From assembly GCA_945936135.1 (NCBI GenBank), contig CAMESG010000002.1, positions 117,083 through 181,082 of the forward strand: DNA of 64,000 nt. The letters run 5' to 3'. Position 1 is the stretch's first letter, and each line of letters opens with the position of its first letter. The notes beneath the pieces were generated by a model that was not told where the DNA came from, ran no database searches, and was given only the letters and a program-made list of their open reading frames with translations. Source of the stretch: an uncultured Mollicutes bacterium. Its GTDB lineage: Bacteria > Bacillota_I > Bacilli_A > RFN20 > CAG-826. Shown here in pieces: positions 44,768 through 54,835 of this stretch. A program made the translations under genes and the position numbers.

Positions 44768-45421
44768 TTAAGCCGCCCGGTTTTCTTCTATGGGGGCGTC
44801 CTCTTCCGTTTCTTTAAAGTAGCGGGCGTAACCTTCCGAATAGGCTTCGCTCCAGAAACGCTCGGGCAAAACGAGCAATTCTTTCGATACATCTTGGTTC
44901 GCGAGGAAGAGGTTGATCCCGAGATGAAAGTCGAAGACGTGATCTTTGTGGAAATATAGGATCGATAAATAAACGGGGATACCTTTGGTTAAGCCAGGGT
45001 CGATCAAGAGCATCGATGCATCCGCGTACTTTTCATGCAAGGCGAGTTCAACTTTCTCACGGCGCCACTTCTTCTTTTGCCCGTAACGCGTTTCGAGCAA
45101 GGGCAAGAGCTCATCGTATAACGTTGGGTCTTCTTGAAATTTGCGGTTCGGGCTCCAAAGAACCCAGATGGGGTAATATTCCGAATCGCTATCCGGACGG
45201 CGATAGGACTTGAAGACCAAGCCGTAATAGACTTGACTCGACAAAACCAGTTTCCCTCTTTTGTGATAACTAGGCGAAAAACAGCCGAGCATCTTTGTTT
45301 TCGTGCTGTATTTTCCTTCGATGTAACGGCGTTCGTCCTTGTTCAATAAAAGGGATTCTTTCGCCCATTGCTCTCGCGTTTCTTCTAGCAATTTTTGCCA
45401 ATTCATTTTGTTATTGTACAT
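44768..45421 (-). CDS. Uncharacterised protein
   Basis: 217 residues, not recognised. Predicted soluble, mixed alpha/beta, rich in Tyr, Trp and Leu (SEYYPIWVLWSPNRKF, YLSILYFHKDHVFDFHLGINLF), no signal peptide or metal motif. AAGGATAAAA before the ATG at 45421. Divergent from tldD with 59 bases between, so both share a regulatory region. Confidence 0.7.
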   Translation of the reverse strand: MYNNKMNWQKLLEETREQWAKESLLLNKDERRYIEGKYSTKTKMLGCFSPSYHKRGKLVLSSQVYYGLVFKSYRRPDSDSEYYPIWVLWSPNRKFQEDPTLYDELLPLLETRYGQKKKWRREKVELALHEKYADASMLLIDPGLTKGIPVYLSILYFHKDHVFDFHLGINLFLANQDVSKELLVLPERFWSEAYSEGYARYFKETEEDAPIEENRAA

Positions 45422-45480
45422 TTTTATCCTTGCCTTACACTATGCCATACTCTGCGATAAATCAAAGAAAGGAAAGCGCA

Positions 45481-46890
45481 ATGATCAGCAAAAAAACCGC
45501 GATGATGGTTCTCAATGCTGCCCTCGCGACCGGCGGGGACTATGCCGAAATCTATTGTGAAGAAACCAATGGCGAAGGCATCCTTCTCGAAAACGGGAAG
45601 ATCGAAAGCGTTGGCAAGAGCCAAAGTTATGGATGCGGCATTCGCATCTTCCAAAAGAACCGTTCCGTCTATGGATACACAAGCGACCTAAGCCTCAAAT
45701 CGCTTACGGCGTTAGCGACCTCCCTCGCCGGATCTTTTGAAGGGGAGCGCCTCATCACCGTTACAAATATCAAAAAACAAAAAGTGAAGGAAATTGGGAA
45801 GATCGAAGATCACCTCTTGGATGTTCCCGTCGAAGAAAAAGCGGCCTTGCTCCGCGAATGCTATGAGGAAACGAAGGCCGTCGATCCGCGCCTTGTTCGC
45901 ATCATCAATGGTTTGACCTCCACCGAACGTACCTTCCACCTCTTCACGGCGGAAGGCGAAACCGCGAAATACTTCGTGAACACCGAAGAACGCGGACGCA
46001 TCGCGATGCAGGCGATTGCGGCAGGAGCCGACGGGAAGATCGAAGTCTCCTTCTCGGCGCCCGGAAAAAGCGATGGTTGGCACTACTTCAAAGACGTTTT
46101 AAACACCAAAGAAGAAGCAAGGAAAGTTGGCGAGAAAGCCATCATGTTCCTCACGGCGGACGAATGTCCCTCGGGGCGTTATACCGTGGTGATCGCCAAT
46201 GGTTGGGGTGGCGTCCTCTTCCACGAAGCCTGCGGGCACAGTCTCGAAGCGACCGCGACCGCCAAACACCTCTCTGTCTTCTCCGATTCGATCGGGCAGC
46301 AAATCGCTTCTCCCCTCGTCACGGCCTATGACGATGGAACCATGCCTTATGAATGGGGTTCGAACAACATCGACTCCGAAGGCAACAAAACCCAAAAGAA
46401 CCTTCTTATCAAAGACGGCATCTGCAAAGGGTTTATGGTCGATAAACTCAACGGACGCCGCTTGGGCATGCCAGCCAACGGGACCTCGCGTCGCCAAAGT
46501 TACCGCTTTGCCCCGACCTCCCGCATGAGCAACACCTACATCGCCCCGGGCAAGGATTCTCCAGAAGACATCATCAAAGACACGAAGCTCGGCATCTATG
46601 TTGCGAACTTCGGCGGGGGCTCGGTTGAACCGACGACCGGAGAATTCAACTTCTCCGCGAGCGAAGCCTACATCATCCGCGACGGAAAGATCTGCGAACC
46701 CGTCAAGGGTTGCACCTTGATCGGTTCCGGAAAAGAGGTCTTGATGAACATCGATCGCGTTGGCAACGACCTTGCCTTAGGCCAAGGAAATTGCGGATCC
46801 GTCTCTGGATCGATTCCCGTCAACGTTGGACAGCCCACCATTCGAATCAAGGAAATCACCGTTGGTGGAAGAGGAGGAAGATTAGAATGA
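45481..46890 (+). CDS. tldD: TldD metalloprotease subunit
   Basis: 469 residues from MISKKTAMMVLNAALATGG, with AGGAAA upstream. The zinc protease motif HEACGH lies at about 249-254, followed by the NNIDSEGNKTQKN and GRRLGMPANGTSRR regions. TldD/TldE is a heterodimeric peptidase that trims peptides such as modified bacteriocins and antitoxins. Ends in a TGA that overlaps the tldE start (ATGA), which shows TGA is a stop in this organism. Confidence 0.95.
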   Translation: MISKKTAMMVLNAALATGGDYAEIYCEETNGEGILLENGKIESVGKSQSYGCGIRIFQKNRSVYGYTSDLSLKSLTALATSLAGSFEGERLITVTNIKKQKVKEIGKIEDHLLDVPVEEKAALLRECYEETKAVDPRLVRIINGLTSTERTFHLFTAEGETAKYFVNTEERGRIAMQAIAAGADGKIEVSFSAPGKSDGWHYFKDVLNTKEEARKVGEKAIMFLTADECPSGRYTVVIANGWGGVLFHEACGHSLEATATAKHLSVFSDSIGQQIASPLVTAYDDGTMPYEWGSNNIDSEGNKTQKNLLIKDGICKGFMVDKLNGRRLGMPANGTSRRQSYRFAPTSRMSNTYIAPGKDSPEDIIKDTKLGIYVANFGGGSVEPTTGEFNFSASEAYIIRDGKICEPVKGCTLIGSGKEVLMNIDRVGNDLALGQGNCGSVSGSIPVNVGQPTIRIKEITVGGRGGRLE

Positions 46891-48209
46891 ATTTCAAAAA
46901 GTTTTTTGAGATCTGCGAGGAAAAAGGAATCGCGGAATCGCAAATCGTGATCTCTCGCAGGAAATCCACCTCGATCCGTCTCTTCAAGGGAGATATTGAT
47001 TCCTTCAACATCGCGGATGCACAAACCGTCACGGCCTGCGGCATCGTTAACGGCAAGTTCGGTTCCGCAACGACTCAAAAATTGACCAAAGATACCTTTG
47101 CTTATCTCGCCGATCAAATTTTGGTTGCCGCGAAGTTTAACGAAAAAGAAGGCGAAGCAAGTCTCTTTGAAGGTTCGCCTCGTTACAAGAAAGGAAACGT
47201 CTACGACGAATCCTTGGCCAAGACTTCCACGGAAAAGAAGATCGAGATTCTTCATCAGATCGAGGATGCGATCTATGCCGCGGATCCCTGCGTCACCGAC
47301 GCGGATTCCGTCTCCTATAGCGAATCCGATATCTCGGATGAGTTCTATAATTCGCACGGCTTGAAGCTCAAGCAAAAATCGAATTACTTCTACTTCTTGG
47401 CGGGTGCCGTGTGCAAAAAAGGCGAGGAAGTCAAAACCTTCTACGATTCCTTTATCGATTGCGATCTAAGCAAGTTCCAGGTCGAGCCCTTCGTGAAGAA
47501 AATCGTGGATGGCGCCTTGAAGAAATTCGGCGGCGCTCCTTGCGAAGCCAAGAAATATCCGACCGTCCTTCATCACGACGTCATCTCGGATCTCGTAAGC
47601 GCCTTCCTCTCCTCCTGTTCCGCGGAAGAAGTTCAAAAGCATTCTTCGTTCTTGGAAGGGAAACTCGGCGAGAAGATCGCTTCAAGCAAACTCACCATCG
47701 AAGAGAAGCCTCTTACGAAGAACATCTACTTCAGTTACTTCGACGCGGAAGGTGTCGCGACCAAGAATAAGGTCGTCGTCAAAAACGGCGTGCTCAAAAC
47801 CTATTTCCATAACCGCGAAACCGCGAAGAAGGACGGCGTTGAAAGCACCGGAAATGCCGCTTGGGAAGGATCGAAGATCGGCATTGGCTGCGGAAACCTC
47901 TTCGTGAAGCCCGGCAAGCAATCCTTTGACGAAATGATCGCGGGCATTGAAGATGGTGTCTTCATCACGGAGACCGCCGGCTTAGGGACCGGGATGAACG
48001 CCAGCTCCGGCGACTTCTCCTGCCAAGCCGAAGGATTCCGCATCCGTAACGGAAAAATCGCTGAGCCGCTCAATCTGATTACCCTCTCTGGCAATCTATT
48101 GACCATGCTCAAAGACTTGAAAGCCTTCTCCAACGAGCCCATCTTGACGAACAACGCGATTTCCATCGCTGACGCTTACATCAAGAAAATGCCCATCGGA
48201 GGCATGTAA
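46887..48209 (+). CDS. tldE: TldE/PmbA subunit
   Basis: 440 residues from MNFKKFFEICEEKGIAESQ. Related to TldD but without the HExxxH motif; typical KSTSIRLFKGDIDSFNIAD, TYFHNRETAKK, and ASSGDFSCQAEGFRIRNGKI ending. Partner of tldD, with a 4-base overlap and GGAGGAAG inside the end of tldD. A bacteriocin or lasso-peptide substrate gene is not nearby. Confidence 0.94.
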   Translation: MNFKKFFEICEEKGIAESQIVISRRKSTSIRLFKGDIDSFNIADAQTVTACGIVNGKFGSATTQKLTKDTFAYLADQILVAAKFNEKEGEASLFEGSPRYKKGNVYDESLAKTSTEKKIEILHQIEDAIYAADPCVTDADSVSYSESDISDEFYNSHGLKLKQKSNYFYFLAGAVCKKGEEVKTFYDSFIDCDLSKFQVEPFVKKIVDGALKKFGGAPCEAKKYPTVLHHDVISDLVSAFLSSCSAEEVQKHSSFLEGKLGEKIASSKLTIEEKPLTKNIYFSYFDAEGVATKNKVVVKNGVLKTYFHNRETAKKDGVESTGNAAWEGSKIGIGCGNLFVKPGKQSFDEMIAGIEDGVFITETAGLGTGMNASSGDFSCQAEGFRIRNGKIAEPLNLITLSGNLLTMLKDLKAFSNEPILTNNAISIADAYIKKMPIGGM

Positions 48210-48225
48210 TCCTTTATAAGGAAAA

Positions 48226-48255
48226 GGCCGCCCCGTTCGTTGGGGCGGTCTTTTT
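48226..48255. terminator. Bidirectional terminator after tldE
   Basis: GGCCGCCCC / GGGGCGGTC 9-bp stem, 7-base loop, followed by TTTTT on plus; on minus the hairpin is followed by TTTTCC. It reaches the stop of the convergent gene at 48254. Confidence 0.85.
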
Positions 48256-48595
48256 AGTCGCCGTAATCCGAGCCGCGGGACTTATCCTCGACATAGATCT
48301 CCAAAGGATCCGTGATGTCGTGGATCTCGCGATAGATGAAGCCTTCTTCGCCTCGCACCCAAGGGTATTCGAAGTCCGCGGTGAAGATCACTTTGTGGTT
48401 TTTCTTTATCGTTTCTTTGATCGAGTTCATGATGCGGTCAAAATCTTCAAAGCGTTTTTCTTTGAATCCGAGGAGCCCATCGTAAAACCCGGGTTCGATA
48501 TAGAAGACGTTTCCGTCTTGGTCCTTATAGGCGTTCACGAAAGGGTGGTTTTCGTCTTTAAAGGATTGATATTCGTTGAATTCTTCGTAAATCAT
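48254..48595 (-). CDS. Uncharacterised small acidic protein
   Basis: 113 residues, not recognised: GNVFYIEPGFYDGLLGFKEKRFEDF, MNSIKETIKKNHKVIFTADFEYPWVRGEEG. Predicted alpha/beta, soluble, no motif. Convergent with tldE. Confidence 0.65.
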   Translation of the reverse strand: MIYEEFNEYQSFKDENHPFVNAYKDQDGNVFYIEPGFYDGLLGFKEKRFEDFDRIMNSIKETIKKNHKVIFTADFEYPWVRGEEGFIYREIHDITDPLEIYVEDKSRGSDYGD

Positions 48596-48620
48596 AGCGT
48601 TCCGGGGCTTAGTCTACACC

Positions 48621-48649
48621 TTGAGGGAACATAAGAAAACGCATAAACT
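48621..48649 (+). promoter_or_regulatory. Candidate promoter of the HAD phosphatase gene
   Basis: TTGAGG (48621-48626) and TAAACT (48644-48649), 17-base spacer. The predicted start near 48656 leaves at most five bases before the ATG at 48661. Confidence 0.5.
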
Positions 48650-48660
48650 TAATGGACCCT

Positions 48661-49479
48661 ATGAAACAAGCCTCGAAGATCAAAATCGTTTTCACGGATA
48701 TCGACGGCACTTTGTTTTCGCATAAAACGCACCATATTCCTTATAGCGCGATCGATGCGATCCACCAGATGCAGCGGAAAGGAATCAAAGTTTTCCTCTG
48801 CTCTGGGCGCAACTACTACTTGATCCGAAAATCAGGCGTTCTTAAAGAAGTAATTCCCGACGGCATGGTGACCATGAATGGTTCAAACGCCATCATCGAT
48901 GGCTCCGTTATTTATCGTTATCCCATCCCTTCGGAAATCGTCGATAAGATGATCCTTTACGCCAAGAGGTTACGCTTTGGTCTTACCTTGATCGAAGAGG
49001 TCGAAGGCCATATCAATATGATTGATGAGCGCGTGATTTCAGCGCACGAAAAATACGGGACGCGGTTCCCTCAACCCCGCACATTCCCCGATCATTACGA
49101 TAGAGTTGTGTATCAAATGATTGCTTTTTGCGACGATTTCGATGAATCGTTGTTTATGCCCCACCTTCCGAAGTGCAAATCCGCGCGCTGGGATAAATAC
49201 GCGGTCGACATCATGCTCGAAGATAGCGATAAATCCAAAGGGATCGAATCCGTTTTGGAATATTTTGGGATTACCGCGGACGAAGCGATGAGCCTAGGTG
49301 ATGGCGAGAACGACGAAGAGATGTTGAACTACACCGGCCTTAGCGTAGCCATGGGCAATGGGTGCGATGTGGCAAAGAAGGCCGCGGATTACGTCACGGA
49401 CGATATCGATGAGGACGGATGGGCGAAGGCCTGCCTCCATTACGGGCTCATCGATGAAATGCACACGAAGAAAGAATGA
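48661..49479 (+). CDS. Cof-type HAD-IIB phosphatase
   Basis: 272 residues from MKQASKIKIVFTDIDGTLF. Motif I DIDGT, motif II LCSGR, motif III Lys in SDKSKGIE and motif IV GDGENDEEML are all present. Sugar-phosphate-type hydrolase; substrate unknown. ATG at 48652 is in frame but would lie upstream of the predicted transcript start. No ribosome binding site. Confidence 0.88.
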   Translation: MKQASKIKIVFTDIDGTLFSHKTHHIPYSAIDAIHQMQRKGIKVFLCSGRNYYLIRKSGVLKEVIPDGMVTMNGSNAIIDGSVIYRYPIPSEIVDKMILYAKRLRFGLTLIEEVEGHINMIDERVISAHEKYGTRFPQPRTFPDHYDRVVYQMIAFCDDFDESLFMPHLPKCKSARWDKYAVDIMLEDSDKSKGIESVLEYFGITADEAMSLGDGENDEEMLNYTGLSVAMGNGCDVAKKAADYVTDDIDEDGWAKACLHYGLIDEMHTKKE

Positions 49480-49487
49480 ACGCCTAT

Positions 49488-49967
49488 CTACTTATGATAG
49501 GGTTGGTGATTGAGAATTCGAAACGCGCGATAAAGCTGTTCTAGGAGCATCACACGCGCCAATTGATGAGGGAAGGTCATCTTCCCGAAACAGATCGATT
49601 CGTTCGCTCTCGCTTTTAATTCGTCGCTCAAACCAAGGGATCCGCCGATAATGAAATATAAGGAGGCGCCGTTTTCCTCGAACTTCTTTTGAAGATGTTC
49701 GGCGAAAGAAGGCGAGTCGTATTCCTTTTTATTTAGGTCCAAGGCAATGAGATAATCCGAAGGCTTGAGTTTCGCCAGAATGCGATCGCACTCCTTCTTT
49801 TTGACTTCTTCCTCTTCTTTGCTAGAGGCCCCTTCTTTTGTAGGGAAATCCGGAAGTTCTTCTATCGTTGTCTTCGCGTAGGGTTGAAGACGCTTCAAAT
49901 ATTCCTGGCAGGCATCTTTCCAATAGCCTTCCTTGAGAGCGCCGATGCAAAAGATCGTGATTTTCAT
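49488..49967 (-). CDS. rlmH: 23S rRNA pseudouridine-1915 N3-methyltransferase RlmH
   Basis: 159 residues with the SPOUT fold: MKITIFCIGALKEGYWKDAC, LIALDLNKKEYDS, YFIIGGSLGLSDELK and the end MTFPHQLARVMLLEQLYRAFRILNHQPYHK. Last gene of the gdpP-rplI-dnaB-walJ-rlmH operon; overlaps walJ by 4 bases. Confidence 0.95.
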   Translation of the reverse strand: MKITIFCIGALKEGYWKDACQEYLKRLQPYAKTTIEELPDFPTKEGASSKEEEEVKKKECDRILAKLKPSDYLIALDLNKKEYDSPSFAEHLQKKFEENGASLYFIIGGSLGLSDELKARANESICFGKMTFPHQLARVMLLEQLYRAFRILNHQPYHK

Positions 49968-50722
49968 GCCTTTTCCCCTCCATAAACCGGAGTGAATTGA
50001 TCCGTGGGTTTCAGCAGGATTCCTTCAAGCGATACCTTGGCCTTCGCGAAGACCTTTCGATAGGTGTCCAAGGCGATCGCTGGAGTGTTGCACTCCTGCG
50101 AAATGTGGCCAAGATAGATCGCTTTCGTTTTCGGCCCAATAACCATGGAACAATAACGGGCGCTCTTCTCATTTGATAAATGTCCTTGCTTCCCGCGAAT
50201 CCTCTTTTTCAACCAATCCGGGCGGTTGCTTTGGCGAAGCATTTTGGGATCGTAATTGGCTTCGAAAAGATAGTAATCGCAATTGCGAATAAGGGTTAAA
50301 GCCTCATCACTCAAGGCGCCGGTATCCGTGATATAAGCAAAGCGTTCTTCACCACGCAAAATCAAGAAATTCACCGGATTAGGAGCGTCGTGGGACACGG
50401 GGAAAGGAAGGATGGTAAACGCGCCAACATTGATTCCTTCTCCAGGTTCCAAATATTCAAAAACCCGTTGCTCTCCAATGGAAGAAGGCGTGCAAAATAA
50501 CGGGGTTTCTTTATCCAAAAGTCCAATGCCCTTTACATGATCGCTATGATCATGCGTGATGAAAAGAGCCTCAATTTGCGTTGAATGCAAATTCAAAGGA
50601 CGCAAAGCTTCATTCAAGGATTTCAATGAAATCCCCATATCGATTTGAAACGTCGTTTCGCCATCGGTAAACACCGTGGCATTACCTTTAGATCCAGAGG
50701 CAGCAAAGACAAAGCGCATCAT
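49964..50722 (-). CDS. WalJ/YycJ-type metallo-beta-lactamase-fold hydrolase
   Basis: 252 residues with ITHDHSDHVKGI (metal ligands), FPVSHDAPNPVNF, AYITDTGAL and YLGHISQECNTP. Same family as B. subtilis YycJ (WalJ), predicted to link replication and cell division. Here it sits with dnaB instead of the walRK operon. Overlaps both neighbours by 4 bases. Confidence 0.9.
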   Translation of the reverse strand: MMRFVFAASGSKGNATVFTDGETTFQIDMGISLKSLNEALRPLNLHSTQIEALFITHDHSDHVKGIGLLDKETPLFCTPSSIGEQRVFEYLEPGEGINVGAFTILPFPVSHDAPNPVNFLILRGEERFAYITDTGALSDEALTLIRNCDYYLFEANYDPKMLRQSNRPDWLKKRIRGKQGHLSNEKSARYCSMVIGPKTKAIYLGHISQECNTPAIALDTYRKVFAKAKVSLEGILLKPTDQFTPVYGGEKA

Positions 50723-52224
50723 TCACCGAAGCCATCGTAGTTTGCATTCGCATCCGCGTACATGCTTGCTTGTCTTTCTTGGAAGTCGGACGTCGGTTCC
50801 GTGAAACGCGAATAGGCTTTTTGGAACATCAAATCAAAGCTGCCCGTTTTGCCGTTGCGGTTCTTCGCGACGATGATCGTAGTTTTCGAGTTATCGCCCG
50901 TCTGTTTGGAGTCAACGGGTTGTTCTTCCATGAGTTCTTCTTGCTCGCCGTTCTTCGCCATGAACTTGCGTTGCGATTTGTTTTTTAAGGAAACTCCTTG
51001 AGCGGTGTAATAGTCCGGGCGGTACATCAGCATACAGATATCGGCGTCCTGCTCAATATTGCCGGAGTCACGAAGGTTCGCGATCGTCGGTCGCTTGTCA
51101 TCGTTGCTTTCGACGTTACGGTTGAGCTGCGCCAAACAGATCACAGGGATTTGCAATTCGCGAGCAAGCTGCTTCAAAGCGCCAGAAATAAAGCCGACTT
51201 CCTGTTGTTGGTGGGCCAAGTCCGCTTTGTCGCTATAGCGAATGCGGCCGAGATAGTCGACCACAAGGAGGCCCAAATCAGGATTTTGCTTTTTCAATTT
51301 GGTTGCCTTCGCGACCAAATCGCCGAGTTTGCAGTTGGGCGTATCATCAAAGAAGAGTTTCGTTTCCGAAATCTCCGCGATCGCCGAACTGATCTTGGCT
51401 TTCTCCATGTTCGTCAGGAACGATCCCGTCTGAATGCGATCATTCGAGACGGCGGAACGGCTTGCAATCAAACGTTCCATGACACGGTCCGCGGACATTT
51501 CTAGCGAGAAGAAACCAACAGGCACTTTGTTCTTAAAGGCCGCTAAATAGGCGAGGTTCAAACCAAACGCGGTTTTTCCAACCGAAGGGCGGGCGGCAAG
51601 AATGATCAAATCGCCTTTTTGCCAACCGTGGGTATAGTCGTTTAAAACATCAAAGCCCGTGGCAAGGCCAGTCACGCCTTTGCCGCTATTGACGTTATTC
51701 GCTTTCTCTTCGATTTGCGCCGCAACGGACGAAGCGACTTCTTGCGCGGTGCGCATGCCTTGAACCGAGCGCTTTTGGGCGATTTTTGCGATTTCATCGT
51801 TCGATTGGGTGATGAAATCGCCGACGCTTTCAACGCCTTCTGCGTACTTCTTTTGAATCTCTTGGGTCTTCAAAAGCAACTGACGAAGAACGCTGGTCTC
51901 GTGGACCATTTCGATGTAGAGATCGATGTTGTCGGGATTGATCACCGTTTGGACGAGTTCCAGCAAATACGGAAGGCCGCCCGCGGCTTCATCGATCTGC
52001 ATGATGACCATTTGGCCGTTAACCGTCTGGGCATCGATCGCCGAGCGACGTTGATAAAGCGCCTGCATGGCGCGAAAAACCAAGCGATTCCGGGGATCGG
52101 CATCGCTAAAATCGTCTTCGTTGAGCGAGTCGATGCCGACCTGCGCCGCCGAAGAATCGCAAAGCATTGCTCCCAATACGGAGCGTTCTGCTTCGACGTT
52201 GTTTGGCAAATCGACCGACGGCAT
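50719..52224 (-). CDS. dnaB: Replicative DNA helicase DnaB (DnaC of Bacillus)
   Basis: 501 residues. N-terminal domain NNVEAERSVLGAMLCDSS, linker, RecA-like domain with Walker A AARPSVGKTAFGLNLA (about 216-231), FSLEMSADRVMERL, Walker B LLVVDYLGRI and the DnaB end SRFTEP. Overlaps rplI by one base and walJ by 4 bases. Confidence 0.97.
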   Translation of the reverse strand: MPSVDLPNNVEAERSVLGAMLCDSSAAQVGIDSLNEDDFSDADPRNRLVFRAMQALYQRRSAIDAQTVNGQMVIMQIDEAAGGLPYLLELVQTVINPDNIDLYIEMVHETSVLRQLLLKTQEIQKKYAEGVESVGDFITQSNDEIAKIAQKRSVQGMRTAQEVASSVAAQIEEKANNVNSGKGVTGLATGFDVLNDYTHGWQKGDLIILAARPSVGKTAFGLNLAYLAAFKNKVPVGFFSLEMSADRVMERLIASRSAVSNDRIQTGSFLTNMEKAKISSAIAEISETKLFFDDTPNCKLGDLVAKATKLKKQNPDLGLLVVDYLGRIRYSDKADLAHQQQEVGFISGALKQLARELQIPVICLAQLNRNVESNDDKRPTIANLRDSGNIEQDADICMLMYRPDYYTAQGVSLKNKSQRKFMAKNGEQEELMEEQPVDSKQTGDNSKTTIIVAKNRNGKTGSFDLMFQKAYSRFTEPTSDFQERQASMYADANANYDGFGE

Positions 52225-52685
52225 TACTTCGCCTCCGAGATGTGAACGTTCACAATGCCGATGACTTCGCCTTCCGACCCTTTGTAGAGTTCGATCTTCA
52301 AACGGGTATAGCCAAGGGCGTTGGCGGGATACTTATCGATGAACTTGCGCTTATCGAGTTTGATGCCCCATTGCTTTTCGGCACCTTCGCAGATTTCCTT
52401 GGGGGAAACGGAACCGAAAGCACGGCCGTCTTTGCCGGTTTTAAGGCTAAATTCGACGTTGATGTGCTCCAAGCGGGCTTTGATTTCTTCCGCTTCCGCC
52501 TTTAAGGCTTTTTGGCGTTCGACTTCCGCTTCGTTATCGCGTTTCAATTCGATTTGAGAGGCGTTGGTCGAAGCTTTCGCAAGTCCCTTCGGGATAAGGT
52601 AATTCAAGCCATAACCATCGGACACGGTGACGGTTTCACCTTTTTTTCCGACTTTCTTTACGTCTTGCGTCAAGATAACTTTCAT
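52224..52685 (-). CDS. rplI: Ribosomal protein bL9
   Basis: 153 residues: MKVILTQDVKKVGKKGETVTVSDGYGLNYLIPKGLA N-terminal domain, long connecting helix, C-terminal domain with FGSVSPKEICEGAEKQWGIKLDKRKF. In its usual place between gdpP and dnaB. Confidence 0.97.
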   Translation of the reverse strand: MKVILTQDVKKVGKKGETVTVSDGYGLNYLIPKGLAKASTNASQIELKRDNEAEVERQKALKAEAEEIKARLEHINVEFSLKTGKDGRAFGSVSPKEICEGAEKQWGIKLDKRKFIDKYPANALGYTRLKIELYKGSEGEVIGIVNVHISEAK

Positions 52686-54769
52686 TGTTGATTTCCTCCT
52701 AAATCAGATTTTGCTTCTTCAAGGTAATTTTCGAGACACTCCAAGAGTTTGGTCTCAACGAGGCGCACGCTGCCTTCGCGGAAGGACGCCGCTGCGCTCC
52801 CATAATGTCCGCCACCACCGAGTTTCTCCATAAGTAGAGAAACGTTGATCGTGCCGTCGCTTCGCGCGGAAATGCCAACGGTGTCGACTTTGACTCGCCC
52901 AATGACGAAGGCGGCGTTGACGCCTTTCAAGCTGCGAATTTGGTTTGCGACCTTCGCAAGCGAGGCTTGCTCGACGATATCCGAATCTTCGCTAACGCAA
53001 TAGGCAACGCCCGTATAGGGGCTTTGCATCGTCGAAGAGATCTTCGTGACGAGGTTGTATTCTTCGATCTCGTCCTTCAAGAAATCATCGGCCTTGCCGT
53101 TGTCCGCGCCGAATTCTTTCAAAACTTCCGCGGCTTCAAAGGAACGAATGCCCGTTGCCTTGGATTTGAAGAACATCGTATCAAGGAAGATGCCAGAGAG
53201 CATGAGCGTCGCGAACGCTGGCGAGATTTCGATGCGGGGGTTCGCCGTCGCGTATTTCATCATCTCGGCGAGAATTTCGCTCGTCGAAGACGCCGACGGA
53301 TCGATGTAAGAAAGAACGGGGTGTTCAATGAAATCTTCGCTGCGGCGATGGTGGTCAAAAACGACAACCTTTGTAGCCTTTTCTAGCGCCTTGCAACCGA
53401 CAACACGCGAAGGCACGGAGACATCGACGACAACGAATAAGGTTTCGGGGCGAATGCGTTCCTCCGCTTCTTTCGGGGAGATCGTAATGCGGTCGAAGGT
53501 TGCTTTATCAAACGAACCTTGGAAGGCCGCTCTCGCCTTCTTTTCCGTCAAGCGAGGATCAAAGACGATTTGACCTGGTTTCTTGCAATAATCCGCAAAG
53601 GCAAGGATGCCTAAGCAAGCGCCAATAGCGTCCATATCCGCATCCATGTGGCCGGAAACAATAACGTTGGAGCTCGTCTTGATCATGCCCATAAGGGAAT
53701 CGGCGATGCTGCGGAATTGAACACGGCCCGTGTTTTCAAAAGCTGCTGTTTTGCCGCCGTAATAGCGCAATTCCTCACCATAATGGCTGACAACCGCTTG
53801 ATCACCGCCGCGAGAATTCGCGATATCAATGGCGTTGGAAGCCATTTCGGAAAGTTTCGTGACGTCGTCGATATGGCTTGCAAAACCAATGGACAAGGTA
53901 GGAATTACTTGTTGCCCTTTCCCCAAGGCGCGAACGTCCGCCAAGAGAGAGAATCCGTCTTTTTCCATATGGGACAAGGTCGCGAAATTCGCGACGATGA
54001 AGTAAGAGTCGTTACGGTATCGACGAACCAAGAAGCCCATCTTCTTCCCGTACTCGAAGATGGTGTTGCGAACCTTGGAAATAAGGTCGTTGTTGTCGTC
54101 TTCCGTCTTGCCTGCGACATCGTCGTAGTTGTCGATCATGATAATGCCAATGCAGATCGCCTGTTGACGATTGTATTCCGAAACCTGTTCGTAATCAGTC
54201 GTATCTTTGAAGATATACAAACGAGCGTCCGGAAGATACTTCACGAGGTAGAAACGTCCGTTGACTTCGATCTTCTGTTGCATGTCCGCCGGGGCGTTTC
54301 GTAAATCGCTTAAGCCCGGTTGCCATTCCATGATGTTTTGATCGAGCAAGTCAATTTGACGCTCCTTGAATAAAGCGTTGGTCCACAGGATGATGTCGTT
54401 TTCGTCCGTGACCACAAGTCCGATTTGGCCAAAGTTATACGCTTCCTGGACATCGGATCCGATGATCGTCGCCGCGCCCAAATCGTTCTTTCTGCGGATG
54501 CGGTTCAATTTGATTTCGGTGATCCAGACAACGAAGAAATTGATAACGAAAAGGGCGACAGTGCCAATGGCCCAATAGGATGGTTTGACCAATTCCTTGA
54601 ACCCTTTTGGGAAGTCGAGGAAATAAAAGACGATGACAACGGCAAGGGCAACTGCTTCGAACAACACGAAAAGACTTGTGCTCACAAACATGCGGTGCAG
54701 AGCCGAGGACATGGAAGCCCGGTCCAAAACCCTTGGGCTCTTATGGTTTTGTTTGTTCTCTTTTGCCAT
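52682..54769 (-). CDS. gdpP: Cyclic-di-AMP phosphodiesterase GdpP
   Basis: 695 residues. Two N-terminal TM helices (about 30-50 and 63-85), a PAS-like domain (EAYNFGQIGLVVTDENDIILWTN), a degenerate GGDEF domain with GGDQAVV near residue 316, then DHH domain with SGHMDADMDAIGACLGI and VVFDHHRRSEDFIEH, and DHHA1 with GGGGHYGSAAASFREG. Degrades c-di-AMP, controlling K+ and osmotic balance. First gene of the operon; overlaps rplI by 4 bases. Confidence 0.96.
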   Translation of the reverse strand: MAKENKQNHKSPRVLDRASMSSALHRMFVSTSLFVLFEAVALAVVIVFYFLDFPKGFKELVKPSYWAIGTVALFVINFFVVWITEIKLNRIRRKNDLGAATIIGSDVQEAYNFGQIGLVVTDENDIILWTNALFKERQIDLLDQNIMEWQPGLSDLRNAPADMQQKIEVNGRFYLVKYLPDARLYIFKDTTDYEQVSEYNRQQAICIGIIMIDNYDDVAGKTEDDNNDLISKVRNTIFEYGKKMGFLVRRYRNDSYFIVANFATLSHMEKDGFSLLADVRALGKGQQVIPTLSIGFASHIDDVTKLSEMASNAIDIANSRGGDQAVVSHYGEELRYYGGKTAAFENTGRVQFRSIADSLMGMIKTSSNVIVSGHMDADMDAIGACLGILAFADYCKKPGQIVFDPRLTEKKARAAFQGSFDKATFDRITISPKEAEERIRPETLFVVVDVSVPSRVVGCKALEKATKVVVFDHHRRSEDFIEHPVLSYIDPSASSTSEILAEMMKYATANPRIEISPAFATLMLSGIFLDTMFFKSKATGIRSFEAAEVLKEFGADNGKADDFLKDEIEEYNLVTKISSTMQSPYTGVAYCVSEDSDIVEQASLAKVANQIRSLKGVNAAFVIGRVKVDTVGISARSDGTINVSLLMEKLGGGGHYGSAAASFREGSVRLVETKLLECLENYLEEAKSDLGGNQQ

Positions 54770-54835
54770 AACACAAATTATAAGGTCAAAGGGCCAAAAG
54801 GGAAAACGTTATTATTTTTTGTAAAAATAATGTAG